DNA from: Pseudoscleropodium purum
Lineage: Eukaryota; Streptophyta; Bryopsida; Hypnales; Brachytheciaceae
NCBI GenBank assembly: GCA_963969395.1
Contig: OZ017796.1
Span: forward strand, 21,268,501-21,332,500
DNA: 64,000 bases
Reading direction: 5' to 3'
Positions within the stretch are counted from its first letter, which is position 1, and each line of letters begins with the position of its first letter. Below are positions 1-13,300 of this stretch, one piece after another. The notes beneath the pieces are model-generated. The model was not told where the DNA came from. It saw only the letters and a program-made list of their open reading frames with translations, and did not search any database. The position numbers were made by a program, and so were the translations under genes.

Positions 1-889
1 AAAAATAATGTCCATACAATTATAGTTTCAAATTATACAACTTTGACCATTTAGGTTTAAATTTTCATTGCTCTTGGTTGTAAAAGTTAGCCACAAACAA
101 ACTCTATGTACATCAACGCATAAATAAAAAAACATAAACCAACAAATTCTTAAACTAAGCTTCAACCTAAATATCTTTGTTGGATTTTAAAGTTTGAGAA
201 GTTTGAAGTTCTGAATTTTGGTATATTTTTTGTATAATAGTCTTTACTAGGTCTTCACTTTTCTCTCAAATATAAAATCTCAACAAACAATTTGTAGTTT
301 TTAAATTTTTGATTTGCTAGAATTTCAAAATATAAAATATAAAATCCTAATTGATTTATAAATTATAAATTATAATCTTGTAATTGGTCATTTTGAAAAT
401 TTATTATTTATTTTCTAGAAATTTGGAAAACTTAAGGTTGTTATTTGGAAGCTTATAAAATTTAGGAATTGCTAATTTTCTTTGATTTGAAAATTTGAAA
501 ATTCAATTGATATTTTGATATTTTATTTCTTGGAATCTATAGAATATATAATATTTTAAAGTAATAAATTAATTCTAGTATTGACCTTAGGGTTGGAGTT
601 ATTTATATTTTTACACATATATAGTCCATTTGTCAACTTTGATATGGATATGGATTGTTGTTTTTGTTAAAAAGTGCCAACATTTTTTAAATTAATCAAG
701 AAAACAACATTGGTGAAGTTAATACTATTGAGGCTTTATAATTTGAGGTAGACGAGTGTTTTGAATTTTTCCTTCATTTGATCTACAATGCATTACGATG
801 CTAGCTATATGAGATATGTGGGTTATGTATTTAGCTTGGATCCTCTTATTTTGTAGTATTTCTAATTTTATAAAATGCTACATTCTAAT
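1..889. other. AT-rich spacer, no gene seen
   Basis: Strongly AT-rich sequence with long A and T runs. No reading frame with recognisable protein character was seen on either strand, and no transposon ends were found. Confidence 0.6.
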
Positions 890-1290
890 ACAAAGTTAAC
901 AATAGATTGTAATATTCTATTGTATGAAATGACATGTTAACTTTCCATTATTGTTGTATAAATAGACACGTTAACGTTATGTTATTGTTGTACAAATGAA
1001 ACAAACATATTAATTATATATGACCATTGTATTGTACAAACTAGCACATTAATTGTACATGGCCGTTACATGAATACACAGAATAATGCTATATTACCAA
1101 TGGAGTAATAGACAAGTTAACATTATATTATTGATGAATGAATAGACAAGTTAACGTTATATTACTAATGGAGGGAATAGACATGTTAACGTTACTTACC
1201 ATTGTACAAACAAACACGTTAACTTTATATTATTGTTGTTCAAAGAGACATGTTAACTTTAAATTATCATTGTATATGAAAAGACAACAA
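890..1290. repeat. 34-bp minisatellite with GTTAAC core
   Basis: A degenerate tandem array. The hexamer GTTAAC, usually preceded by GACA or ACAC and followed by TTATATTATTG or similar, recurs near 895, 936, 970, 1116, 1150, 1185, 1218 and 1252. Most spacings are 33-35 bp. Decayed units (ATTAAT in place of GTTAAC) lie near 1005 and 1047. No coding potential. Confidence 0.75.
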
Positions 1291-4200
1291 GCAAGTGTTT
1301 GAGTCTAAATAGATACTCGCCCAAAACATTATATATGGAACCTATGGCGGACAAAAGGATGGACAAACAATCACGAGGATTCAAAATTCATGGAAAGTCA
1401 TTTGTACCAAGTGAAAGTAAGTCTAGCCACAAAAGATTACATGACTAGATTTGAAAAATTATAAATATATTCTACAAATGTTAAAGTCCAATAGTTTCAC
1501 CCATTGATTTTAAATATACTCACCCACTATCTATGTACATCAAGTTTACTATATTAGTTAAAAGGGTAGAAGTTGTATTTTTTCACCTAATTGCACTATC
1601 CGCTACTTTGTATTTAGCCATTTGGCCTTGTGCCCAAAGCTCACTTTGCCAATTACTTGGATAAGTTCCCTAATCTCAAAGTACCTATACATTCCAAAAC
1701 AAAAATGCCTAATGTTAGCCATTGGATCACAATTTTTTGCTTGCTTTAATTTCTCTTTCTATATATAAAAGATTATATCTGACCATGAGGATCAAAACCT
1801 TACATTCGTTTTTTAAGGGCCTAAGAGATGAATTTTTCACTTGCAAATTTTACAAAAAATTTGAAGAGAGAGATTTCTTGAATTTTTATAGAAGTCATTA
1901 ATTAGATGTGACAAAATGGGGTAGATTTTCTAGGTCAGATTTTTGTGGAAAATGATCATTCTAGATTTCTAGTATAAAATAGTGCTAATCAAGCATTATT
2001 TTCATGCACCATGGCTACATAATGGAAATTGGTTCATTGTAGTTTGCAATTGTGATATTGTTGATTTGTTTTTGCATTTCCTATTGGTCAAGGTATTTTT
2101 GTGTTTGTGTTGTAAAAAATGAAATATGAATTTTTTTAAAGGGCTATTCATTATTGACAACTTTGAATACATGGTTGAGTTTCAAAAATTATAAGAATTT
2201 GAGTTTTCAATTGCTAAAAATTGCATTTAGAAAAATAAAATAATCTTGCTCGTTGTCCCTAAGGAAAAAAAGGTGCTTCCTATATTTGAAACTCTTTTGG
2301 TTAATATTAACAAATTTTATTCTTAGCAAAGTATCTTTTCCAAATTTTAACTCAAAATTCTTGAGATTGGATATTTGATAGACCTCATGACTTCTTAAAT
2401 TTCTAATGAGGCATATTTTAAAGAATTAATGTAGTGTCCAAAAAATAAATAAGATGATAATATAGAATATTCTTTTAACCAGCAATAAAATCATTGTTAT
2501 TGAATTTTAGGAACAATGTTCAATAGCTTATGAGTGTTTTGATGTATTTAGTTGGAGTTACATAACTTTTAATAGTCCTTGACATGAAAACAAATGTAGC
2601 TTTTGAATTTTTTGGCAGAATAAATTACGATGTGAATAGAATCTAAATACCCAATCTTGATTTTTGCACGGGGTTCTTTTCTTCCTATCCTACATGACTC
2701 ATTTAAAAACCTTGCACAATAATCATGAAGCACTATGAACTTACTTTGGTTGCATTGTTGATGAACATACAAAAATTGCTTTTTCAATATACTTACACAT
2801 ACTCATCTATTTCTTCTTGCTTTAGCAATAAGCTTTAAAAAATATATTTATAGTCCATTTAGTGGATGTAGTCTCTCTTAGAGGTTAATGCTAGGATTAC
2901 AACTAGACAATTCAATCCTTGTAGGCAAATGAATGTGTTTATTTAAGCAACATTTTGCTTAAAAACAATACGTTGTTTTTAAAGGAAATATTAGGTGATA
3001 TATCCCCTATTTTTAGTGGGTGAAATTGTTATTTTGCTAGTATTCTACATATAATATATATCACTCTTTTTTGGGTGAATTTACAGTCTTTTCCATGAAT
3101 AATTTAAGTTTTTATCTACATTTTGTACATTTAAACTATTTTAAAAGATAGAAAGAATTGATTACTCCAACAAAGATCACTTTTTTGTACTACCTAAAAT
3201 AAATGAAAAAAGAATTCTTGCCTACGAGGTTAAACATTAACCTTTAAATTTGATTTTGAGAGAATAATTAATAAAAAAGTTTTTTTCAGTATTTCTATGG
3301 AATGTTTTTACCTAGTGGACTTATTTCTATAGAAGATTTGACTTGCCAAGTACCATATTTAGGTTGCAAAGTCCAAGAACTATTCACTATTTCCCTTTGT
3401 ATGCTTCAATAACACAAACTTTGGACAAACAACAAGAGCCACGTCCTCCTTCAAGGAGATTTTTGATTCCCCTTCAAACCACCATCCAAGCAAGTGAATG
3501 TTGTTTAATGGTTTAAACTTTAGAATAAAAAGCTCTCATTGGTAGTTTAAGGTAGTCTACACTTAAAAAGTGATCTTTTAATCCATTAAGGACCATGGTC
3601 AATTCTAGAGGTGGACAAGACGTTTTTTGGTTTTAGATTGATAAAGGGAAAAATACCGAACCGTAATGCATTCTGGAGATCTAATTGTACCGATGTAATT
3701 GGCATGAATGCTTGGGGCTCCACAGTACATGCATGACAAATTTTGCATTGATTTCTATATTGATTTCCATATTTTCAACTAGTATTTCCCTTTTTCTTTT
3801 TTCACCCCAAAAATTGCAAGCTAACATAGATTGTTCTAATTCTTTTCCCAATGCATTTAGTTCTTAATTCCCCTCCACCCCTCTCCCTTTTGCATGCATC
3901 TAAATTCATTCTAAAACTCTATGTACCAATGGAAAAGTGTCAATGTTGATCCAAAAGTGGTTGCCCAATCCTTACTGTGTTAAGAGTTGATTGCATTTGA
4001 AGGGAAGCGAAATTCCTTGAACCCATGTTTTGTAAATTTTCATACAATGAGAAAATGGACTTGTCATCTATCGAGTAAATCAATTGGGTTTCATACTTTT
4101 TCGGGACCTTTATGGAATCATTTGTCACCACAATTTTTGAATTCACTACAACAAGACCACATCCTAATATGTACACTCCTGCTGGTCCATAGAAGAAAGC

Positions 4201-5999
4201 CAAATGTACCTCTCTACTAGGTACCGTTCGTGGTGCTCTTTTGGAGCGCCCTAGCTTCCGTGACACTAGACTCATTGAGAGGAAGTAAACGTAGTAACGT
4301 ACAGTCCAACGCGAACTGACAGGAAGCAAGCTGGGCACGACTCCTAACTTCGCAGCTCTGCACTTGTGTTTTTGTTTTTTTCTGTCCACCCTCCATCTGA
4401 TCTGTCCCTGAACCTGAAACTTACGCTTACTTCGCCTCGGATCTGCTGATGAGAGATTGTCCGGAGGAAGCCGATCAGCAGGACCGATCGACGACGGAAC
4501 TCGGAGCCCTAAAGTTAGCCCTAAGTTCCTGTAGTTAAGGTACAACTCCCCGCCAAATTAACGGTAATGTCTTAAGTAAGTTAATTAAAGGAGCTGCCTG
4601 TGTCGTCTTTAGGAGGCTTACATGGCTTGGCATGGCATGACTGATACTTCATTGCCAGACAGAGGGTCTGTTTGGCACTTCAGTTGCCGAAATCAGGAAA
4701 GAGAAAAAGCAGACCACACCTCCAGGAGTGCAGGCTCCAGCTCGATCTCCCGACTAAATCAGTCCTAATTAAATTATTCGGACTGGATTCGGAAGACCGG
4801 TACTGTACTGGGATTCGGGTTTGTAGCGGATACTTTGCATGAAAATACTAACGTAGTAACGGTGAACTCTCCGCTGCTGCTCTTATGTCTCCAATTTGGC
4901 ATTCAACATTGTCAGCAGTGTGACTGAGGTAAGGGAAAGAAAGGAAGAAGCACCACTTTTTTGGTGCTGTACAGTACTGTGATTGGTAGAGTTGGGTCAA
5001 GTTAGTTTTTGTTGTTTTTTAAAATTTTCTTGTTAGCAAGGGAGAGGAGGTTCGACCGTACCAAAGAATGTGACATTTGGATTTGGTATGCAAAAGTTGA
5101 GAAGAGTCAAAGTTTTGTTCCTAGTAGAGGCTTTGAAATTGAACCTTCAAAAGAGGTTCATATTTGAGTTTAGGAGAAGGATTGTAGAGTGGTGATGGTG
5201 GTTTTAGATAGGTGGCACTTTACTTTTGGGGTGCCTACCTTAAAAAGAAATTTATCATTGAGTTAAAGAACTGAGACATGGTATTTTCACCACCCTATGG
5301 TATTCTAATAACTAAGGGACTATTTGGGTGGGCTTAAAGTCTTAAGCCAATTCTTTAAGGGCACATTTTGGATTAGGCGATTTCAAAAACAAAGACTTTT
5401 ACAAGAAATATAAGAAACAAAAAGTTGAGCCATGACAATGGCAAAGGATGCTAATTCTCATCACAACATTTTTGAATTTCAAGGTAGGGGACCTTTTGCT
5501 TATTATGAAGCAAGGATTCTCTCATTGCAGAAATCTTCAATTGGAAGTTTTATCCATGTATTGGGGACTACTATAATAAAAATATATTCTTCTGTTACAA
5601 TATTGATTGTAGAAGGATACCCATCCTTTCCATTCAAGGATGCTGTATAAATGAGGCTTTGCTTTCACATCATTGAACATAATCTCAATGAAGAGATAGT
5701 TGGATCTAGGTCAACCATGTTTAGTGAAGGGGGCTACACAGTAGAACATCTTTTAACTAAACCAACTTCACGTCAAGGAACAGAGCATGCCTCTCCTTGT
5801 CCAATGAGAGAGATCGTGTGAAGATTGATTCTTTCGTTTGATAATTTTTCCTCCTTTCATAGTATTGTAGATGAAATTACTAAATCTCTAACACTGTCAA
5901 TCCATTTAAACAAATGCACATTGTTACGACTGAACAAATAAGTTTACATACACATTTTATGTATTTCATCCATGACTATGAATATAAAGAGCTTCATGA
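1291..5999. other. Spacer with a GC-richer island at about 4200-4980
   Basis: Mostly AT-rich with no recognisable gene. From about 4200 to 4980 the composition becomes clearly more GC-rich. A 201-codon minus-strand open frame (3940-4545) overlaps that island, but its translation shows no domain and changes from basic low-complexity to AT-biased halfway, so it is not called as a gene. The island could be a promoter or first exon of an unrecognised transcript or an old insertion. Confidence 0.4.
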
Positions 6000-7353
6000 C
6001 ACTAGTAAAGGTCGCTTTTTCTGCACTTTTTCAAAATAAAAGGAAATAAAAAAACCGTGGCAGCTTCCCTAGCTCTTTCATCTCTCCAATCAGCCAGCCA
6101 GGGATGGTGGTAAAAAGAGAAATCTAGGGTAAAATCTAGATATTAGAACGCCGTCAATCGCCGTCAATCGCCGCTACTCCGTGCATACGATGCAAAGGGA
6201 GCCTCTATCATAGTCCAAGGCGAAGGCTTGTTGTACTGTACTACTGTACACTACACGAATGGAACCCACCCACCCTCCCTCCCTTTTTGGATAGGAACAG
6301 AGCAAGGGCAGTTTGCTTTGTGCGTAGAATCATTCCACAGAGCCGTAATCGTTGAGTAAGTTAAGAATTTTTCTAGTAACATGAGCTGCCACATGATTGT
6401 GTGTGTGTGATGTTCTCTTTTCCTAAGAGTTTCATCTGCGGCAGCCAGGTAGCCAGGCAAGCCACGCACCTCTCTGAAGCCTAAGCTAAGCCTAACCTTA
6501 ACTTAGCTTCACGTCCGCAACGGCAACTTTTTTTTGTTTCCATTGAGATTGCTCTTTCTCTCTCTCTTGTTTTACAAGACCTGGTCACCTCTCTCTCTCT
6601 TTCGCTTTAATCGAGGCTAGATTCTGGGCAATCTCCTGGTTTCTCCAGGCCTTCTGTTTTCATACTGTTGGAGCTTGGTGACTGTTTCTTGATGAGCGCT
6701 TGAGATTCAATCCTTCGACTTGAAGGTTTCCCAGCTTGAAGGAGGTTTAGGGGCTCAATCCTTCGATTTTGAATCAAGCGAGATCAATTCTTCGGAACAG
6801 TGAAATGCTCGTTTTTTTTGTCCTACTCTTGTGGAGTTGGTGCCTGTCTGCTTTGATAAAAAGTGGTAGCTTTGATAAAAATCTGTTCACGCCAATGGCA
6901 GGTAGCAAGCGTCGTCAGTTTTCGTTTCTAATGGAGTTGACGTGCAATGGCCTTACTCTATGGAAGCCTTTTCAATGAAGTAGAGCGAGCTGAGGGTGTG
7001 AAGAAGTCTCGGGGATTCGTATTAGTATGAATTTTACGGTGCCTCTAGATATTTTCTTCTCACTTTGTTGCGTCTCATTCTCTTCAGGGAACGGGTGCTT
7101 GAGGAAGCTGGAGTGGCGAAGACGAAGGCACCAATTTTGAGATAGTCTTTGGTTTTGGTAGACTGAGGCAAGCCCTGTGGGAATGGGAATTGTTCATATT
7201 AGGAAGGAAGGTGTGAAGAACTTGGGATTGCAGGGGAATAGGATCATGGTGTATCGTAATGGTGGTTCGGGACTGAATTCGCAACATTACATTCAATGAC
7301 TGATCTAGGGTTGCAATTATTCGAGCCTGATTTGGTACTAGCAACCCTCGGCT
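6000..7353 (+). promoter_or_regulatory. Upstream region and 5' leader of the CTL gene
   Basis: This stretch precedes the start codon of the choline-transporter-like gene. It contains CT-rich runs at about 6554-6605, typical of plant 5' leaders. An in-frame TAG at 7339-7341 lies just before the ATG. No clear TATA box was seen, and a leader intron is possible but was not resolved. Short open frames here look non-coding. Confidence 0.4.
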
Positions 7354-10300
7354 ATGGCTTATTACAACGATTACCCGCCTTACGGCCGTCACGAGGATTC
7401 TGTGAGTGCTCTTTGAAACCCTTCTTTTTGCCTATCTAGAACAAGGGCAGGGAGGCTAGCGAACGCTTAGCTATGGCAAGCATTTGTGTGCTTTCTGTGG
7501 TTTCGAAGGCGGCTCTAATTCTAAATATTGTAGTCTCCTCACGGCCATGTATCTCTTTCGTTTTGTTCTTGAATATTTGATTCTGAGACCGTTAATTTCT
7601 TCCCTGATCTGAACAACTGAGTAAAGTCAGTGTGAGTGTTGGAGATCATTCAACTAGAACCGTGGTTAGGGTTACTTTCTGGTTAAAGCCTAACCTACTA
7701 GTGCCAATTAGCTAGTGGGTAGTTGGAAGTACAGTAACCTACAGTATGCCTGCGCTTCCAAGTTAAGCAATGAGGAGTTAGGTTATGTAGTTATTTAACT
7801 GCTGCAATTTGGTTGGTGTGGTCGGATGTAGCACCTCAAACTAAATTGGTAGGGGTGATATTTGTTTACTTGACCAATACTAGGGAGTCAACTGGTGGAA
7901 ATGAAAATACCTAAGTTCAGTGCAAGATGGTTAGCAGGAGCTAGCGCCATTTCGCTAACTAATGTAACTTGGGCATTGCGGGCAGTTAGTAACGATTTCG
8001 TTAACTATTTGGTCCGGAATGACCTAATTGCTATGTTTCTGGAGTGCGGACACAACTGGTCCCAATTGTGTTCAGGATCTGTAGCACTATTACCACTTCT
8101 GACTTGAATCTCAACGTGATTCTCTCTTGCTAGCTGACCGGATCTGGAAATCATCTCTAAACGATCAGAAATCGTCTCTAAACGTCTGGAAACTGTAACA
8201 ACTTGCCTCTACTCAGTTCAGGATCTGTAATTAGCACTCCTGGCTTGGGTTCAACATCGAATTCTCTTACTTGCTGACCACATCTGGATATCATCTTTAA
8301 ATGTCTAGAAATCGTCTCTTAACGTCTGGAATTTGTCTCTAAACGTCTACACAACTGGCCTCTACTCAGTTCTGGATCAGTAGTAGTAATTAGCACTCCT
8401 GAGTTGGAACTCAACGCGATTCCCTCTTGCTTGCTGACCACATCGGGAAATCATCTCTAAACGTCCGGATATCGTCTCTAAACGTTTGAAAATTGTCTCC
8501 GCACTTGCCTGGATTTCTCAGCTAACCTAATTTGTTATAACGGCGCAGGTACCGGATGACATCGATGGTCCTCCTCCACAGGGCTATCTTTTCAACAATT
8601 CCCGGCCCCCGCCCTCCAACCACCCTCATTGGGCCCCTCCAACTTTCAGAGGAGGTCCGGAGTATCGCACTTCCCCTCCAAGAGCTGGCTATGGCTCGTA
8701 CCCATACAGTCCCGAACGGGGAAGACCCCGTGACGAGGGGGGTTTTGTCCCTCAAGTCTTCCCAAGAATGGAGCCTCCAGCAGGATACAATGATTATGGA
8801 GGCCTTCCTCCCTACGGCTCAGATTTTGGACTTGACTACGGCCAGGATTACGCAAGAGGCTCTTCTCATGGAGACTATGACTACGGCTCTCGGCCTCCAG
8901 GTCAAGTCTACCCTCCAGACTTCGACCGGAGACCCCAAGACTTCGAGCATGATCATGGGCATGCGCATGGCCATGGGCATGGAGAGTTTGATCGAAGAGG
9001 TCCTTCTAGAGAAGAGTTTGAGCGAAGAGGTCCTTCTAGAGAAGAGTTTGAGCGAAGACCCCCTCCTAGGGAAGAGTTTGAACATAGACCTCCTCTTCGG
9101 CAAGAGTTTGAGCCAAGACCCCCACCTAGGGAAGAGTTTGAACATAGACCTCCTCCTAGGGAAGAGTTTGAACATAGACCTCCTCCTAGGGAAGAGTTTG
9201 AACATAGACCTCCTCCGAGGGAGGAGTTTGAACACAGACCTCCTCCTAGAGAAGAGTTTGAATATAGACCTCCTCCTCGGCAAGAGTTTGAGCGAGGACC
9301 CCCTCCTCCCGAAGTCTACCCTCCTGCTCCTCCTTCTCGACATGTACAATTTGATACTGAGGTGCACGTGCACCCTCACCCTGAGGACTCCAGGTCAGTG
9401 TTTTCATTTTTTCTCGGTGCTGAGCTTGATTGTCTAAATCATTTCTAAAACAGATAGCAATTCAATTATTTAACCTCTACAAGACCTGGGATTCATGGTT
9501 CGAATTAACCCTCTGGATTGATCATATTGTGAAGAATCAGTAATTCAGTTATGGCCACATTTTGCATCACGAGAATCTGTGAAGAACATTGCATGAGTTC
9601 GTCAAAAACTGAATAAAAATGGACAATCAGCAAACTCGCTCAAAGGTGCAGAAATGAACAATGTGGGTTTGGAAGTGTGAACCCTGCAAATTCAGCGTGT
9701 TTTTGTAGAGATGAGCAACAACGAGACCTAGGATTCATGGTTTTGAAATGACCCATTCGATTGAATCACATTGTGAAGAATCAGTAAATCAGATAAAGCC
9801 ACATTATGTATCTCCAGAATCGGTGAAGAACATTTAACGAGTTCGTCCAAAAATGAGTGAAATTGGACAAAACAGTACACTTACTCAGTAGTGCTAATGT
9901 GAACAATTTGGCCTCGGAAGTAGTGTAAAACTCTGTGCAAATTCTAGGGGATTCGTGGAGAGATGAGAAACAGGACCTAGGATTCATGGTTTCTAAATGA
10001 CCCATTCGATTGAATCACATTCTGAAGAAACAATAACTCAGAGATGGGCACATTTTACATAACCAGAATTAGTGAAATCCATTGCCGGAAAATGACTTCA
10101 ATTGTACAAAATAGTAGACTTACTCAATTGTAGTGCTAATATGAACAATTTGGCCTTGTGGAAGTAGTGATAACCCTGTGGATTCACTTTCTTTTTGGAG
10201 AAACAGTTATGAAACAATTAGGTGCCTGCTGATGTGATTTCTTTTACCCAGGTTTGATGCTTCGGACGGAAGACCACCCCCTCCATTCGAACCAGAGCCG

Positions 10301-13300
10301 CATTTCCACGGTCACGAGCCCCACGGTCATGAGCCCCACCCTCCCATTCCCATGAAGAGAGCTCCCTCCCCTCCTCGAGAGCTTGGGGAGGACGGTGATG
10401 GGGTTGCTTTCATTCCTCCTGCGCCCATTCCCATGCCCATGCCCATGCCCTTTATTCCACCTCCTGTTGTTGAAGTCCCTCCGCCTCCTCAAGTCCATAC
10501 CCATGACCGTGTCTTGGAGCCCGAGCCGGTTTTTATTCCTCCCATGCCGTTTGTTGAGCCTCCTCTTGAGAGGTCTCCCCACCACCACCACGGTCATGGG
10601 GACCTCGGCCACGGGGACGCTCGAGAGTTTCCTCTCGACAGGGGAATGCCGTATGATCCTGGCATGGGAGGCATCCCTCCTCCGCTTCCCGACCCTCATT
10701 ATGGGTTAGCCACGGTATGTGCAATCTTGACATGCTTTGCATAAATTTTTTAAGGTTTTGTTTTGTACACGAGACCATTTGTTAAGTTTCTGGACAGCTG
10801 TTGTATTTTGAAGGGAGCCTTGCCATTATCTTACTTCAGAATGTGTACCAGTTTGCTTTCCTTCTTTCCGTTCGTAGACAGTAGATTTGCTGGACTTCTG
10901 ACAAAATTTGCTTATTATTCCTTCCCGATTTGAGTTCTAGCATCTACTGTAGTAATCGGTTAATATGTTTGTTTTTACAAGACAAGTATGCTACTGGCTG
11001 TCTTTTTATGTAAGCTCGTGTCTTCACTACGAAGCTTGCATTACCTTGCTTTGGAAGTGTCACCAGTTTGCAACTCTAATTTTCTTTCATTGACATTAGA
11101 TTTCCAGGACTCTTGGAAGTTTAAACGTTTCTTTCCTCCTTATTTCGTGTTCTAGCACAATGTGATCGTTGAGACAATGGTATTTGGAACGAAGTGGTCA
11201 AGTCATTCTTCTGGAGCACATCTGCAGCTTACACATGAAGGACTAACTTTGTTTTTTTAATTTTGTTTGGCAGGAGCATGGACATGTGAAGAGGAAGCAT
11301 TTCGAAGGTTGCAAAGATTACTGGGCGGGCTTTCTGTTCCTGTTGCACTTCTGGGCCGTGGTGGGCGTGTGCATATACTTAGGAGTTAGAGGGGTGATCA
11401 AAACGAATCAAAACAACGACTTGCTACGTGCATATGAAATGGCTCCTTCGCCTGCACCGCCTCCGCCCACGAGGTTGTACAGTATCCAGCATTGGGCTCC
11501 TCAGCTGGCGGCTGCAGCAGCTTCAGGCTGGGTGTTTGCATTCGTTTGGCAATGGCTCGTCCGGACCAGGACTATGATCAAGGTCTGCCTGTCTTTGGGG
11601 GCTGTGTCTACTGGTACGTACCCTAAACCCTAAACCCTAAACCCCTATATTCGCCATGGTTTCATGCTCTCTCATCATCGTCGTTTTCTGCTATTTCTAG
11701 GGGATTCGTGTTTTAGACTGTCTCAGTGAAAGGAAAACTACTTGTGTCATGCTCATGTAGATGATACAGTTTGCGTCTCATTTAAGCTTTTTAACTAATA
11801 CATGGGAGTGTTTTTCGGGTGATTAGTACAGAGGTGTGGAGAGTTTTTTTGGTAAAATAGCCAAAGTCCCTTTGAGATCAATTTTTTTATCAATATGTAT
11901 GAGTTTCTTATGCAATTTCGAAGTGGTAGGTTGTAGATCACTATGGAAGGGATAGTAATAAACCCTAACTCCAAATCGAAGATGAGTGATCATAAACACT
12001 TAACGAAGTCATGCGTACCCTGCTTGCTTATTGAATGCAAACTTGTTTTTTGGATATATGAGTTGAATCGGGGTCAAGACAAGTTATATTTTATCAATCC
12101 AATCATATTATATCTTACTGTGTGCTTGTATTGAATTTTTTTAAAAGTGTATGCCTATTAACCCCAATGACTATCATTCTGTGGACCTGTGCAATAGGAC
12201 TCCTGGGCATCATTTTGGTGTCCACAGGAAGCGCCAAAGGCCTTGTTGGTCTCTTTTTTCTGGTGTTTGCCCTTTTCCAGGGACTCTACGTGCACCTTGT
12301 CCGGCATCGGTATGATCCAACTCCTATCAACCAAGAATCTACGGTTTTAAAATGAGAAATTTTACTGATGGTACAGTGGAAAATGTACCTTCAGAGGGGG
12401 CCAAATTTTATGTCACCAGTATTTATGAAGAACATTGCGTATAAAAGTCATAGAAAGTGTACAAAAGAACACCAGTGTTAATTTTCAACTGCTAACAAAG
12501 AACATGAGACCCAGTTTAGGGGTAAGAATGACTAATGAATTCGTGTCCGATCCGTTTCATGTCAGGGTGTTCAGGGTTTTAGGGTTTAGGTTTAGGGTTT
12601 GGTCGAGTCAGAGAGATCATAGATTTTTTGTTTCTTGCTTTCTAAGAGCTCCACACGACCAATTTGCTTTCCACTGATATTTTTTGGGGACATCGGTGAT
12701 AATTTTTGTGGGTTGATTCTTGCACTGTGCAGTATACCATTCGCAGCAATCATGCTGGACAGAACGCGCGGGGTAGTGAAAAAGTACAAGAGCCTGCATC
12801 TGATCTCCATGTGGACCGTGTTTCTGGCCATGTTTTGGCTTGCAGTATGGATCTTTGGTGTGTCTGGGGCGGTCAGCTTGCCTTATGGTGGATGGTATGC
12901 TGCGTTACTAGTTCTCAGTCTGGCCTGGTCCATGGAGGTTCTTCGTAATATCGTCTACGTCACAGTCGCAGGTGTAGTGGGCCAACACTACTATGAGGTA
13001 CTTCATTATCAGGCTGCCAAATGATGCCACGTTTACTCTATTATGGAACTTCAATTTAGAGCAGTCAGTGTTGTTGAAATCAAAGTTAGGATTTGAAATT
13101 CCTCTAGACGGAGTCTTATTTAATTTTTGACTGAATCTACAGTACGTTGGAATTTTTGCAAGTTTATCTGAACATAGACTTTGGGTTAGTTAATCTAAAA
13201 TCCCATATTTTGGTAGGAGTTTGTGACTTATCAGTGGAAGGGAATAATGTTTGCAGGGGCATACTCACATGCCACACTCCCCAGTTCTGAGAGCTTACCG

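Noticed and set aside
890..1290. CRISPR-like array
   Set aside because: Period is about 34 bp in total with no unique spacers, in a plant nuclear context; it is a minisatellite.
3940..4545. 201-codon minus-strand frame as a gene
   Set aside because: No domain, no splice partner and inconsistent composition along its length; kept only as a low-interest observation.
8556..9437. Long open frames on both strands over CTL exon 2
   Set aside because: They are shadows of the stop-free 30-bp coding repeat. Only the frame that splices to exons 1 and 3 gives the CTL protein.
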